Shown here in pieces: positions 8,531-18,133 of a DNA stretch of 64,000 nt. The notes beneath the pieces are model-generated. The model ran no database searches, was not told the origin of the DNA, and saw only the letters and a list, made by a program, of their open reading frames with translations. The translations under genes were made by a program, and so were the position numbers. The first letter of the stretch is position 1. Each line of letters starts with the position of its first letter. The stretch is from Planctomycetia bacterium (GTDB lineage Bacteria; Planctomycetota; Planctomycetia; Pirellulales; JALHLM01): positions 37,817-101,816 of the forward strand of contig JAWXBP010000246.1 in assembly GCA_034440135.1 (NCBI GenBank). The letters are read 5' to 3'.

Positions 8531-11251
8531 ATGGACGATGCTCGGCCGAATCCTGATGCATTGCTGGAGCAAGTCGCCGCGGCGGAGTCGGCGGCGCGGC
8601 GGGGCAAGCTGAAAATCTTCTTCGGCTACGCCGCGGGCGTCGGCAAGACCTTTGCCATGTTGCAAGCCGCTCAGCGGGAGCGTGCCGCGGGCGTTGAGGT
8701 CGTCGTCGGGTACGTCGAGCCGCACGGCCGCGCCGAAACCGAAGCCTTGCTGACGGGCCTCGACATGTTACCGCCGTTGCGCATTCCCTATCGCGGCGTG
8801 GAACTGCTGGAATTCAATCTCGATGCGGCCCTGGCGCGCCGGCCCAAGCTGATTCTGGTGGATGAGCTGGCCCACTCGAACGCCGAGGGCTGCCGGCATT
8901 CCAAGCGCTGGCAAGATGTGCAGGAATTGCTCGGCGCCGGCATCGACGTTTACAGCACGCTCAATGTGCAGCACATCGAGAGCATCAACGACGTCATCGC
9001 CAAGATCAGCGGAGTCGTCGTGCATGAACGCCTGCCCGATTCGGTTGTGGAACAAGCCGACGACTTGGAATTGGTCGACATTACGCCTGAGGGGTTGATC
9101 GAACGTCTTAAGGCGGGCAAGGTGTATCTGCCGCAGCAGGCCGAGCGCGCGATCCAGAACTTTTTTCAGAAGGCAAATCTCGTCGCGCTGCGCGAACTCT
9201 CCTTTCGCCAAGCGGCGGCGCGATTACATCGCGAAGTGGATTGGCAGCGAGCGCTGCGCAAGGACCAAGCGCCCTGGGCCACGAGTGACCGTGTACTGGT
9301 ATGTATCGGGCCCAGCCCAACGACGGCGCGGGTGGTGCGCACCGCCAAGCGATTGGCCACGGCGCTCGATGCCGAATGGGCAGGCGTGTCCGTCGATACT
9401 GGCCGAGTGGAAGCGGAGTCGCCGGACGTGCGCGAACGCATCGCCAAGCATTTGCGCCTGGTGGAACAACTCGGGGGCGAGACCCACACGCTGGTCGGCG
9501 CGGACGTGGCGGCCACGATCTTGAGTTGGGCGCGCGATCAGAATGTCACCAAGATCGTCGTCGGCAAGACGGCCGAAAGTTGGTGGCGGCGCATCCGGCA
9601 AGGTTCCGTCGTGCAGCGACTCCTGCGCGATTGCGGCGACATCGACGTGTATGTCATCCACGGCGAACGAGAACCGCTCACGCCAAGAAAGGCCGCGACA
9701 ACGGTGCGTTCGGTATGGCGGTGGGATGGCTACTTGCGCGCCGCGTTGATCGTCGCTGTTTGTACGCTCGTCGGCTGGTTGTTTCACGCATGGGGCCTCG
9801 CCGAGGCCAATATCGTAATGCAGTACCTGCTCGGCGTGGCGCTCGTGGCGGTGCGCTACGGGCGCGGGCCGGCGCTGGCGGCCACGGTGGCGAGCGTTAT
9901 GTTGTTCGACATCGTGTTCGTCCCGCCCTATTACACGATCGCCGTCAGCGATTCGGAATACTTGCTGACGTTCATCGTGATGCTGATCATTTGCATTTTG
10001 ATCAGCACGCTGACCGCGCGGCTGCAGGCGCAGGTCAAGGCCGCGAGTATTCGTGAACGGCGCACGGCGGCGCTCTACCATCTGACGCGTAGCCTGTCGC
10101 AGATTTCTGGGACGGACTTCCTGTTGCAACTTGCGGGCAAGCAACTCGCCGAGATCTTTCGCGGCGAAGTGGCCATCTACCTACGCGAGCCGACTGGCGC
10201 TGTGACGCCGCGGTTCGGCGCCGCATCGGAAATTGCTAGGCACCCTGTCAACCCACTCGTTGCGCATTGGGTGGCGAACCACGCGCAAGTCGCCGGCGCG
10301 GGTACAGATACGCTGCCAAACGGGTCGGCACTGTTTGTGCCCCTCGAAGGTTCGCAGCGCGTGATCGGAGCGCTTGGTATCCGTTGCGACGACTTGATCG
10401 TCTACCACGACCCGGAGCAGTTCCGCCTACTGGAAACATGCGCCGGTGTGATCGCCCAAGCGATCGAGCGCGATCAAATCGCGCTGGAAGCGCATGAAGC
10501 CAAGCTGCAAACCGAAGCGGAACGCTTGCGGAACAGCTTGCTCAGCGCCGTATCGCATGACTTGCGTACGCCGCTGGCCGCGATCGCCGGGGCGAGCAGC
10601 ACGCTCATCGCCGAACACGACACGCTCGCCGCGGACACGCGCCGCGAACTCGCGGAATCGATCTACGCCGAAACCGATCGCCTCAACCGTCTCGTGGCCA
10701 ATCTTCTCGACATGACGCGCCTCGAAGGGGGTGCAATGACGCTCAACAAGGAGTGGCAATCGCTGGAGGAAATCATCGGCGTCGTGCTGCGAAGATTGAG
10801 CGGTCGCTTGGCGAATCATCCCGTGACGACGCGTTTGCCGCCGGACTTGCCGCTGGTGCCGTGCGACGACGTGCTGATTCAGCAGGTGTTGATGAACTTG
10901 CTGGAGAACGCGGTCAAATACTCGCCGCCCGGCGCCGCGATCGACATCGCTGCTCAGGCGCGCGCCAAGGATATCGTCGTCGAAGTCGCCGACCGCGGCC
11001 GCGGACTCGCCCCGGGCGATGAGCAACGCGTGTTCGATAAATTCTACAGGGCCAGTCCCGGAGGGCTGCCGGGCAGCGTCGGCCTGGGGTTGACGATCTG
11101 CCGCGGTATCCTCGATCTGCACGGCGGGCGCATCTGGGCCGAGAACCGCGCCGGTGGCGGCGCGTGTTTTCGGTTCGCACTTCCGCTCGGAACGAGTGAG
11201 CCGAGCAGCGCACCCATCGCAGCGACGATGCAACCCACCGGCGCCACATGA
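8531..11251 (+). CDS. kdpD: sensor histidine kinase KdpD
   Basis: Membrane sensor kinase for potassium limitation and turgor, 906 residues. Domains in order: the KdpD N-terminal domain with Walker A GYAAGVGKT at 32-40; a universal-stress-protein-like domain at about 250-380; four transmembrane spans at about 400-500; a GAF-like domain at about 515-640; HisKA with the phospho-acceptor in SHDLRTPL at His676; and HATPase_c with NLLENAVKYS and the GRGLAPGD and VGLGLTICRGI boxes. The length and His position match E. coli KdpD closely. Its end overlaps the kdpE start by four bases. It should phosphorylate KdpE to induce kdpFABC. Confidence 0.96.
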   Translation: MDDARPNPDALLEQVAAAESAARRGKLKIFFGYAAGVGKTFAMLQAAQRERAAGVEVVVGYVEPHGRAETEALLTGLDMLPPLRIPYRGVELLEFNLDAALARRPKLILVDELAHSNAEGCRHSKRWQDVQELLGAGIDVYSTLNVQHIESINDVIAKISGVVVHERLPDSVVEQADDLELVDITPEGLIERLKAGKVYLPQQAERAIQNFFQKANLVALRELSFRQAAARLHREVDWQRALRKDQAPWATSDRVLVCIGPSPTTARVVRTAKRLATALDAEWAGVSVDTGRVEAESPDVRERIAKHLRLVEQLGGETHTLVGADVAATILSWARDQNVTKIVVGKTAESWWRRIRQGSVVQRLLRDCGDIDVYVIHGEREPLTPRKAATTVRSVWRWDGYLRAALIVAVCTLVGWLFHAWGLAEANIVMQYLLGVALVAVRYGRGPALAATVASVMLFDIVFVPPYYTIAVSDSEYLLTFIVMLIICILISTLTARLQAQVKAASIRERRTAALYHLTRSLSQISGTDFLLQLAGKQLAEIFRGEVAIYLREPTGAVTPRFGAASEIARHPVNPLVAHWVANHAQVAGAGTDTLPNGSALFVPLEGSQRVIGALGIRCDDLIVYHDPEQFRLLETCAGVIAQAIERDQIALEAHEAKLQTEAERLRNSLLSAVSHDLRTPLAAIAGASSTLIAEHDTLAADTRRELAESIYAETDRLNRLVANLLDMTRLEGGAMTLNKEWQSLEEIIGVVLRRLSGRLANHPVTTRLPPDLPLVPCDDVLIQQVLMNLLENAVKYSPPGAAIDIAAQARAKDIVVEVADRGRGLAPGDEQRVFDKFYRASPGGLPGSVGLGLTICRGILDLHGGRIWAENRAGGGACFRFALPLGTSEPSSAPIAATMQPTGAT

Positions 11252-11943
11252 CCAACCCAGCGCGGATCTTGATCGTCGAGGACGAACCGGAAATTCTCCG
11301 GTTTCTGCGGGTTTCTTTGGAGCACCATGGGTTCCGGTTGACGGAAGTGACCACCGTGCGCGAGGCCATCACGCAAGCGGCGATGCAACCGCCCGATTTG
11401 ATGATTCTCGATCTGGGATTGCCGGACGGCGATGGGCTGGACGTGATCAAGAATGTCCGCGGCTGGTCGCCGCTGCCGATCGTCGTGCTCTCCGCCCGAG
11501 GGCAGGAACAGGACAAAGTCCACGCCCTCGACGCCGGCGCCGACGATTACCTCACTAAGCCTTTTGGCATCGAAGAATTGCTGGCCCGCGTGCGCGTCGC
11601 CCTGAGGCACGCGGCGCGCACCGCGGGAGATGATGCGGCGGCGGTGTTCCAGGTCGGCGACTTGTGCGTCGACCAGGCGGCGCGTCGCGTGACCGTGCAT
11701 GGCGGCGAAGTGCATCTGACGCCGACCGAATACAAGCTATTGACGCTGCTCGTACGACACGCCGGCAAAGTGATGACGCATCGCCAGTTGCTCAAAGAAG
11801 TCTGGGGACCCGGCAGTGCGCATGAAACTCAATACCTACGCGTCTTTATGGCGGCGCTACGGCAAAAGCTCGAAGACCAGCCGGCGCAGCCGCGCTATCT
11901 GCTGACAGAACTCGGCGTCGGCTACCGACTGGCTGCGGAATGA
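11248..11943 (+). CDS. kdpE: response regulator KdpE
   Basis: OmpR/PhoB-family response regulator of 231 residues, translationally coupled to kdpD through an ATGA overlap at 11248-11251. The receiver domain shows the acidic pair EDE at 11-13, phospho-Asp55 in MILDLGLPDG and Lys in DDYLTKPF. The C-terminal winged helix contains LTPTEYKLLTLLVRHAGKV and the final LGVGYRL strand. It activates the kdp promoter under low potassium. A hairpin repeat and the convergent DUF983 gene follow. Confidence 0.96.
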   Translation: MTNPARILIVEDEPEILRFLRVSLEHHGFRLTEVTTVREAITQAAMQPPDLMILDLGLPDGDGLDVIKNVRGWSPLPIVVLSARGQEQDKVHALDAGADDYLTKPFGIEELLARVRVALRHAARTAGDDAAAVFQVGDLCVDQAARRVTVHGGEVHLTPTEYKLLTLLVRHAGKVMTHRQLLKEVWGPGSAHETQYLRVFMAALRQKLEDQPAQPRYLLTELGVGYRLAAE

Positions 11944-11965
11944 GAAAGCATGGATCGTGGAAACT

Positions 11966-12031
11966 AAGCCCAGGGAAGGTCATCCCGAGTCATTGCAATT
12001 GGCAAAGTCTTCGAGGACCTTCCCTGGGCTT
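11966..12031. repeat. AAGCCCAGGGAAGG hairpin element, copy 1
   Basis: A 66-bp element with perfect 16-bp inverted ends, AAGCCCAGGGAAGGTC at 11966-11981 and its reverse complement at 12016-12031. Near the right end the interior reads AAAGTCTTCGAG. It lies between the convergent kdpE and DUF983 genes. The other copies are at 24406-24470 and 46431-46486. A second small hairpin, TTTCGGC-GTCAGT-GCCGAAA, follows directly at 12031-12050. Confidence 0.85.
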
Positions 12032-12054
12032 TTCGGCGTCAGTGCCGAAAGACG

Positions 12055-12384
12055 TTAGCGCGGATCGAACCGCTGATCGAAGTGCAGCCAGGCCACGCGT
12101 GAGTAGCGCAGCAAGAGGGGCGACATCAACGCGAGTTGCGCCATCACCACGCCGAAGATCGCCCAGGGCGAATACTCGTGGTAGAACATCACCGCGCAGA
12201 TCGGCAGCGACGCCAGAATGCCGAGGCCGTAGCTGAAGTACATCGCCCCGAGAAAAAAGCCAGGCTCGCGCGCGAACTTCAGCCCGCACTCGGGACAATG
12301 CTCGTGCATCACGAGCAACGACTGAAAGGCCTTGCCCCGCAAGCAACGGGGACAGCGTAAACCGAAGATGGCGCGCCAATGCAT
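12055..12384 (-). CDS. DUF983 family membrane protein
   Basis: A 109-residue protein with an N-terminal zinc-ribbon-like pair (Cys11, Cys14, Cys30 and Cys33, in CPRC and CPECG), followed by FAREPGFFLGAMYFSYGLG and two transmembrane spans. This is the standard DUF983 layout. The biochemical role of the family is not established; in proteobacteria members are sometimes near cytochrome oxidase or nudix genes. It is convergent with kdpE and sits 41 bases after the start-side end of the DUF1501 gene's stop, so it is transcribed away from kdp. Confidence 0.85.
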   Translation of the reverse strand: MHWRAIFGLRCPRCLRGKAFQSLLVMHEHCPECGLKFAREPGFFLGAMYFSYGLGILASLPICAVMFYHEYSPWAIFGVVMAQLALMSPLLLRYSRVAWLHFDQRFDPR

Positions 12385-12425
12385 CGTGAATCACTGTTTC
12401 TTTACGTTGTGTCTTGCGCGCCGGC

Positions 12426-13856
12426 CTAGGCCAGGATTCCGTCCACCACGTTGCCATGCACATCCGTCAAGCGCATGTCGCGCCCGCCGAAACGGAAGGT
12501 GAGGCGCTTGTGGTCGACGCCGAGCAGATGCAGCATCGTGGCGTGGAGATCGTGAATCTCGACGCGATCGCGAATCGCCTTGTAGCCGAACTCGTCGGTC
12601 TCGCCGTACACCGTGCCGCCCCGCACGCCGCCGCCGGCCAGCCAAATGGTGAAGCCGAATGGATCGTGATCGCGCCCGTCCCCTTGCGCGAACGGCGTGC
12701 GGCCAAACTCGCCCGCCCAGACGACGAGCGTCGATTCCAGCAATCCCCGCGCTTGCAAGTCTTCCAAGAGCGCCGCGATCGGTTGATCGACCGCGAGGGC
12801 GTTCATTTCGTGCCCTTGCTTCAATCCCGCGTGCTGGTCCCAGCGATCGTTGCCGTTCGTCTTGGGACAGGTTAGCTCGACGAACCGCGCGCCGCGCTCG
12901 ATCAACCTGCGCGCCAACAGGCATTGCGCGGCGTAGACACGGGTGGGCTCATAACCAGCCTCCATGCCGTAGAGACGTTTCATCATCGCGGTCTCGCCGG
13001 AGAGATCCATCAACTCCGGCACCGCGGTTTGCATGCGAAACGCGGTCTCGTAGTTTGCGATGGCCGCTTCGATTTCCGGCTGCGCGCCGTGGCGCGTTTG
13101 CGCTTCACCGTCGAGCGCGGCGATCAAGTCGAGTTTCCGGCGCTGTTCCCCGGCCGTTTTTTCCCGCGGAATAATGTTCGCCACCGGCGGATCGCCGCTG
13201 CGGAAAATCGACGCCTGGTACGCGGCCGGCAAGAATCCGCTGTTGAAATTGTCGATGCCGCCGGGCGGAATCAGCCCGCCATTCAGCACAATGAACCCGG
13301 GCAACTCGGCGTTTTCGCTACCGAGGCCGTAGCTGGTCCAAGCCCCCATGCTCGGGCGACCCTGGATGCCGGTGCCGGTGTGAAGAAAGTAGTTTGCGCT
13401 CGTGTGTTCCGGAAACTGCGCGACCATCGAGCGGACGATCGCCAGCTTGTCGACATGTCGCGCGACGTGCGGGAACAAGTCGCTCACCCAGGCGCCGCAC
13501 TGGCCATGTTGCTGGAACTTCCAGGGCGAAGCGGTGATGGCGCCGACATTATCGAACTGCGTGGGCTCGACTTTGAACAACGTACTGGGATCGACGCCGT
13601 GATGCTTCTCCAGAATCGGCTTGTAATCGAACGTATCGACCTGCGACGGCCCGCCGTCCATGTAGAGGAAAATGACGTTACGGGCCTTGGCCGCATGATG
13701 CAGCGCCGTCAGGTTGGCATTGTGCGGCAACATGTTAGCTGCGCGCGATGCATCCGCCCACAGCGCCGCCAAGGCCATCGCGCCGAACCCGTTCGCGCAG
13801 CGCGCAAGCATTTCGCGGCGCGAGTGCGGCGTCGGGATGTAGTGGCGGCAGTGCAT
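12426..13856 (-). CDS. DUF1501 domain-containing protein
   Basis: A 476-residue DUF1501 protein, a sulfatase/alkaline-phosphatase-fold family expanded in planctomycetes. The N-terminus HSRREMLARCANGFGAMALA resembles a Tat signal (S-R-R). Hallmarks are VIFLYMDGGPSQVDTFDYKP, FPEHTSANYFLHTG, DQHAGLKQGHEMNALAVDQP, VVWAGEFGRTPFAQG and GRDHDPFGFTIWLAGGGVRG. It is downstream of the large cytochrome gene by 139 bases in the same direction. The PSCyt1/DUF1549/DUF1553 plus DUF1501 pair is a recurrent planctomycete operon thought to handle polysaccharide degradation in the periplasm. The exact reaction is unknown. Confidence 0.92.
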   Translation of the reverse strand: MHCRHYIPTPHSRREMLARCANGFGAMALAALWADASRAANMLPHNANLTALHHAAKARNVIFLYMDGGPSQVDTFDYKPILEKHHGVDPSTLFKVEPTQFDNVGAITASPWKFQQHGQCGAWVSDLFPHVARHVDKLAIVRSMVAQFPEHTSANYFLHTGTGIQGRPSMGAWTSYGLGSENAELPGFIVLNGGLIPPGGIDNFNSGFLPAAYQASIFRSGDPPVANIIPREKTAGEQRRKLDLIAALDGEAQTRHGAQPEIEAAIANYETAFRMQTAVPELMDLSGETAMMKRLYGMEAGYEPTRVYAAQCLLARRLIERGARFVELTCPKTNGNDRWDQHAGLKQGHEMNALAVDQPIAALLEDLQARGLLESTLVVWAGEFGRTPFAQGDGRDHDPFGFTIWLAGGGVRGGTVYGETDEFGYKAIRDRVEIHDLHATMLHLLGVDHKRLTFRFGGRDMRLTDVHGNVVDGILA

Positions 13857-13960
13857 GATTCAGGTCAATGTTGGATCGATTCTCGATACCGGTCGGACGC
13901 ACCAGCCGGGAGGAGACGACGTCGTTGAGAGTGTCAACTTTGCGTTGAAAACGACGTCCG

Positions 13961-13990
13961 CTCTCCCTCGCTGGCGCTACGGGCTGGTGT
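13961..13990 (+). repeat. CTCCCTCGCTGGCGC-type repeat, copy 1
   Basis: The sequence reads CTCTCCCTCGCTGGCGCTAC (13961-13980), then GGGCTGGTGT. A related copy, CTCTCCCTCGCTTGCGCGTC then GGGTTGGTGT, lies at 37566-37595. Both are a few bases past the end of a gene. It is probably a dispersed intergenic repeat. Confidence 0.5.
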
Positions 13991-13995
13991 TGGCG

Positions 13996-16900
13996 TTAGT
14001 TCACGAAGACGAACTCCTTCACGTTCCAAAGTGCATGCGCCAGGTCCTTCCAGGCGTTCTCGCCAGCCTCGTTCACGAAGGCTTCGCATTGCGCTCGCTC
14101 GGAATCCGTGGGCGAACGTCCGAAGCACTCCTCGTACATGCTACCGATTCGATCCGCGTTTCCCTCGACCTCTGAACAGATTGTCTGAGCCCAACGGCTG
14201 GACAATTCGTGCACCAGCGGGTCGTTGAGCATTACCAGCGATTGCGCCGGCACGTTCGAAACGCTGCGACGCCCGACCGTGGAAAACGGAATCGGCGTGT
14301 CGAACGCCAGCATCATCGGCGAGGGGAAGTTGCGGCGCACCTCGAGGTAAATGCTCCGCCGATTCGCACCATCGAGCGGGCCGCTGTTCTCCGGTCGTCC
14401 GCGGCCTTCCATGAATGAATCCAAGTGCGTCGGAACAGATCGCCCGTATGGTCGGCGATCGAGGCTGCCAGAAATTTGCAACATCGCGTCGCGAATGGCC
14501 TCTCCTTCCAATCGCCGGACACGGGCGCGGGAAAGCAAGAGATTCTGCGGATCGCTCGGCGGCCCGACCGTTTCGCCTCCGGACGCCAGCCGATAAGTGC
14601 TCGACAAGGTGAGTTCGCGAATCAACCGCTTGATGGACCAACCGTCGTGAATGAATTTCGTTGATAAATAGTCGAGCAACTCCGGATGCGTGGGCATGTC
14701 GCCCATCACGCCAAAGTTGTCGACCGAGGCCACGATGCCGCGTCCAAACAAGTGATGCCATACGCGGTTGACCATCACGCGCGGCAGCAACGGATTCGCC
14801 TTGGCATCGGTCAACTGTCGCGCCAGTTCTAAACGCCCGCTTCCGGACCCGGTCGCCAGTGGTGCGTCGCCGTACAATGCTTCGAGCCCGCGACGGGGCG
14901 TGGCGACGCCCAGGTTTTTCCAGGAGCCGCGCAGGAACACGTGTTCATCGACGCCGGTGTTGTCCTGCATCGCCATGCAAAGGCGCGACTCCGTCTTGAT
15001 CCTCGCCAGCACCTGCGCTCGCCTTGCTTTCCAATCGTCGGCCAGCGCAGCGACCGGCGCAAATGCGGCATCGGGGTCAGGCGTGAACAGCGATGGATTC
15101 GCAAGGGCCCAGTTCGCCAATCGCGCGTCGTGAGCGGCGTGTTCTTCGTCGATCGCTCTCGCATCTTCGAGCCGAGCGAGCAACGCCGCAAAGCGATTGC
15201 GCAACGCCGCGGCCATCGAGTCCGGCGTGGCGCTGGCGTCGACAGGCACCAGGCCGGCTAATGAATCTTCCAGAGGCGCTGGCGGAGTCGCTCCCTGCGC
15301 CACGGCGCTGACCTCGATCGTTTGCTCTTTGGCAGGCGTGAATTCTAGGTGTGCCGTGCGGCCGACGTATTCGCTCAGGTCGCGCTCCACCCAACGCCAT
15401 GCGCCTTCGGTATTGAACCCGCCGACGAGCACGCCATGTAGCGGGCCTGCGATGAGCGCGTGTTGGTCGACGGTCGCATAGACCTGGCCAACGCCGCGCA
15501 CGAGCACATAAACTTTACCCTGCACGGTGAAATTCGGCGTGTAGAGCGTCCGCCCTGGCCGCACGACGTTGCCGACCGCGCCCGGTTCCAATTGATGTTC
15601 GGCCGCCAAGGTGCGCACGTCCCAGGCCGGATCGAACACGGCCGCGCCTCGTTCCGCGAACTCGATGCGCGGCGCAGTTGTTCCGCGCGAGATGGCTACC
15701 GATCCCGGCGACCGCGGCGCGAGACCGTAACTCACGTCGTCCGGCAGCCATTTTTCCGGCGCAAGTTGGGAGTAATCAACGATCATCTCGATGGAAGGCG
15801 GCGTCACTTCATCGCAGCTAGCCGTGGGCGCTTCGGCAACTTGATCCGGCGTGGCAATCGCCTGCGCGTAAGCGTGGAAGAGATCGTTGTCGTCGTCCAC
15901 GGCGTTCGTCAACCGCCGTCCCCAGGCGCGAAGTACCCGCGCGTCCAACCCGCGTTCCGCCGCGATATCATCCACGACCAGAGATTCGTCAGCGAACAGA
16001 TCGCGCACGGCCAACAAGTAGGCGTCGAGCCGTTCCACGGTGGGACGTAGCGCCAGCGCCGCCGCGGCGCGGAGCGGTTGCTGTGCTGCGCGATCGATCG
16101 CGTCCAACTCGACAGCCAATTGGCGATCCTGCTCCAACGTCTCGAACCGCGCCAGTCGCCCGCTGCTGCTTTCCAGGAAGCCGAACAGCGCGTAGTAGTC
16201 GCGATTGGAGATGGCGTCGAACTTATGGTCATGGCACCGGGCACAGGCCACGGTCAATCCCAGAAAGGTTTTCGACATCACGTCGATACGATTGTCGAAC
16301 CGATCCGCCTGGTCCTGCCGCGTATCGACGGGCGAATGCAGTTCCTCACCGAGAAACCAAAATCCGGTGCCGATGAGCGACTCGTTGAAGCGTTCGGTCG
16401 GATGCAATCGCGGTTCCGGCAGTAAGTCTCCCGCCAGGTGTTCGACGACGAACTGATCGTAAGGAACGTCGGCGTTCAAAGCCCGGATCACATAGTCGCG
16501 ATATTCCCAGGCGTTGGGGGCCGCATAATCGAACTCGTGCCCTTTCGTCTCCGCGTAGCGCACCAGGTCAAGCCAGTGCCGCGCCCAACGCTCGCCAAAG
16601 TGGGGCGACGCCAGCAGGCGATCGACGACCTTTTCGTGCGCCTCCGGAGACGCATCCGCGACAAACGCGTTGATTTCCTCGATCGTCGGCGGCAGGCCGA
16701 TCAGATCGAACGTCACGCGTCGCAACCAAGTGCGGCGATCGGCCTCGCCCACCGGAGCAATGCCGGCGGCCTCCAACTTGGCAAGGATGAATCGGTCCAC
16801 ATCTCCGCGCGGCCAGGATTTGTTTTTTACTGTCGGCGGCTCGACGGTTTGGATCGGCTGCCACGCCCAATGCGTCTGCTTGCGAGCTTGCAAGTCAAAC

Positions 16901-17322
16901 GAGGCTTTGGACTCCGTCGTCGGTGTTGGTGCAGCGGCCTCTTCCGGCCAAGGCGCGCCGCGGCGAATCCATTCCCGCAAGTGTTCAATCGCCTCGTCCG
17001 GCAACTTACCGTCGGGCGGCATTTGCAGGTCGACGTCGTTGTACGAGATCGCTCGCAGCAGGCGGCTTTGATCGAGATCGCCGGGAACGATCGCCGGCCC
17101 GTTTTCGCCGCCGTGCAGCACGCCGTCGCGGGAATCGAGCCTCAACCCGGCGTCCGGTTCGTCCGCCTGGTCGGAATGGCACTCATAGCAGCGTTCGACC
17201 AGCACCGGTCGGACGTGCTTTTCGAAGAATTCCAAATCCGCCGGGTCAACATCGGCAGCCCAGCCCGACCGGCCAACGCCCAGCAAGCAGACCAACGCGA
17301 AGATCCAACCCAAACGCGACAT
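13996..17322 (-). CDS. planctomycete cytochrome protein (PSCyt1, DUF1549, DUF1553)
   Basis: A very large exported protein of 1108 residues from ATG 17322; a TTG six codons upstream is possible, and no Shine-Dalgarno sequence is seen for either. A signal peptide is followed by the PSCyt1 domain with the haem-type motif CYECH and LRLDSRDGVLHGGENGPAIV. Next is DUF1549 with WPRGDVDRFILAKLEAAGI, FGERWARHWLDLVRYAE and a second CXXCH (CARCHDHKFD), then an insert of several hundred residues with a carbohydrate-binding-like region. DUF1553 closes it with LPRVMVNRVWHHLFGRGIV, LIRELTLSSTYR and RVRRLEGEAIRDAML. It is probably a periplasmic cytochrome working with the DUF1501 partner downstream; the substrate is unknown. 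Confidence 0.93.
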   Translation of the reverse strand: MSRLGWIFALVCLLGVGRSGWAADVDPADLEFFEKHVRPVLVERCYECHSDQADEPDAGLRLDSRDGVLHGGENGPAIVPGDLDQSRLLRAISYNDVDLQMPPDGKLPDEAIEHLREWIRRGAPWPEEAAAPTPTTESKASFDLQARKQTHWAWQPIQTVEPPTVKNKSWPRGDVDRFILAKLEAAGIAPVGEADRRTWLRRVTFDLIGLPPTIEEINAFVADASPEAHEKVVDRLLASPHFGERWARHWLDLVRYAETKGHEFDYAAPNAWEYRDYVIRALNADVPYDQFVVEHLAGDLLPEPRLHPTERFNESLIGTGFWFLGEELHSPVDTRQDQADRFDNRIDVMSKTFLGLTVACARCHDHKFDAISNRDYYALFGFLESSSGRLARFETLEQDRQLAVELDAIDRAAQQPLRAAAALALRPTVERLDAYLLAVRDLFADESLVVDDIAAERGLDARVLRAWGRRLTNAVDDDNDLFHAYAQAIATPDQVAEAPTASCDEVTPPSIEMIVDYSQLAPEKWLPDDVSYGLAPRSPGSVAISRGTTAPRIEFAERGAAVFDPAWDVRTLAAEHQLEPGAVGNVVRPGRTLYTPNFTVQGKVYVLVRGVGQVYATVDQHALIAGPLHGVLVGGFNTEGAWRWVERDLSEYVGRTAHLEFTPAKEQTIEVSAVAQGATPPAPLEDSLAGLVPVDASATPDSMAAALRNRFAALLARLEDARAIDEEHAAHDARLANWALANPSLFTPDPDAAFAPVAALADDWKARRAQVLARIKTESRLCMAMQDNTGVDEHVFLRGSWKNLGVATPRRGLEALYGDAPLATGSGSGRLELARQLTDAKANPLLPRVMVNRVWHHLFGRGIVASVDNFGVMGDMPTHPELLDYLSTKFIHDGWSIKRLIRELTLSSTYRLASGGETVGPPSDPQNLLLSRARVRRLEGEAIRDAMLQISGSLDRRPYGRSVPTHLDSFMEGRGRPENSGPLDGANRRSIYLEVRRNFPSPMMLAFDTPIPFSTVGRRSVSNVPAQSLVMLNDPLVHELSSRWAQTICSEVEGNADRIGSMYEECFGRSPTDSERAQCEAFVNEAGENAWKDLAHALWNVKEFVFVN

Positions 17323-17467
17323 GCCAACAAACCCGGCCAAGGGAGCGCAACTGCCACTAGCTCTAGAATATCAGGCAGGGGGGAAGTTTTGGACCCCTGG
17401 GGGCGGGTTTTGCCGCATAAGCGTGTTGGCATCGGCGGTGAGAGCTGCGCCAGGCGGCAACGTCGTA

Positions 17468-17875
17468 TCAACCGAATCGTTGAACCACTTCAAACCGCAC
17501 GGGAACAGGCCCATCCTGGGGTATGACTTTCAGAATCGCGTGACCCAATCCGCGTTCATCTCGGGCGAAGAACAAACGCTCTTTCGTGCGGCCGCCGAGT
17601 TCATCCAAGAACAGCCAGTGACCGACGCGAGAGCCTTTGTACCGACATTCGCGCAACTTCGTGCATTGCCAAGTCGTCAATACATTCTCAGCGACCAGAA
17701 ACGAACAGAAGGCAGTGACCGTGTCCGGCAACCTGGTGGCGGGAAGATAATTCTTGCGATAGCGCTCAACGAGTTCACCCACCGCCCGCTCGGTCGCCAG
17801 ACCACTTCGGCGGAGAAGTTCGACGAAGCCTTCGAATTCGTCGGGCCATGGATAATCCATTGTGTGACACTGCAT
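17468..17875 (-). CDS. small protein resembling the front of planctomycete Ser/Thr kinases
   Basis: A frame of about 135 residues from ATG 17875; TTG 17884 and ATG 17860 are alternatives and no clear ribosome site is seen. The segment ENVLTTWQCTKLRECRYKG followed by GHWLFLDELGGRTKERLFFA and GHAILKVIPQDG resembles, in order, the short helical module preceding many planctomycete kinase domains and the first three strands of a kinase N-lobe. The glycine loop is degenerate, and nothing follows after the AxxK-like strand (AILKVI). No catalytic HRD or DFG is present. It may be a truncated kinase or a stand-alone adaptor. It is 27 bases after the previous small gene on the same strand. The resemblance is from memory and weak. 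Confidence 0.5.
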   Translation of the reverse strand: MQCHTMDYPWPDEFEGFVELLRRSGLATERAVGELVERYRKNYLPATRLPDTVTAFCSFLVAENVLTTWQCTKLRECRYKGSRVGHWLFLDELGGRTKERLFFARDERGLGHAILKVIPQDGPVPVRFEVVQRFG

Positions 17876-17902
17876 TTTGAGCAATGCCCGCTTCGTTCGT
17901 TG

Positions 17903-18130
17903 CTATGCAGCCCCTACAGCCGCATAGACTTTGCCATGCTGCGTCAGCCACGCCAAGTCGCCTTGCTCAGCGTGTTCCTTTACCTCGCGCAGCAACTCCA
18001 CGGTTTCAGCCTCGTAGCACGGTTCGCTAGGGTCGTCCGGCGGAATGACCATTTCCACTTCAACGGCTACGACGTATTGATCCGTTTGGATCAACCGCGT
18101 TCGTTTGATTCGTTCGCCAGCAATACGCAT
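17903..18130 (-). CDS. 75-residue partner of the DUF4258 gene, possible antitoxin
   Basis: A 75-residue acidic protein with YVVAVEVEMVIPPDDPSEPC, then YEAETVELLREVKEHAEQGD and LAWLTQHGKVYAAV. It starts three bases after the DUF4258 stop codon, so the two are almost certainly cotranscribed. Similar VEVE...PSEPC...ETV..L.EV proteins are, as far as I recall, found beside small toxin-like genes in planctomycetes. No DNA-binding motif is obvious. The antitoxin role is inferred from size and spacing only. Confidence 0.6.
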   Translation of the reverse strand: MRIAGERIKRTRLIQTDQYVVAVEVEMVIPPDDPSEPCYEAETVELLREVKEHAEQGDLAWLTQHGKVYAAVGAA

Positions 18131-18133
18131 TGC

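Noticed and set aside
16438..17526. 362-codon plus-strand frame opposite the cytochrome gene
   Set aside because: It is antisense to a well-supported PSCyt1/DUF1549 region with CXXCH motifs.
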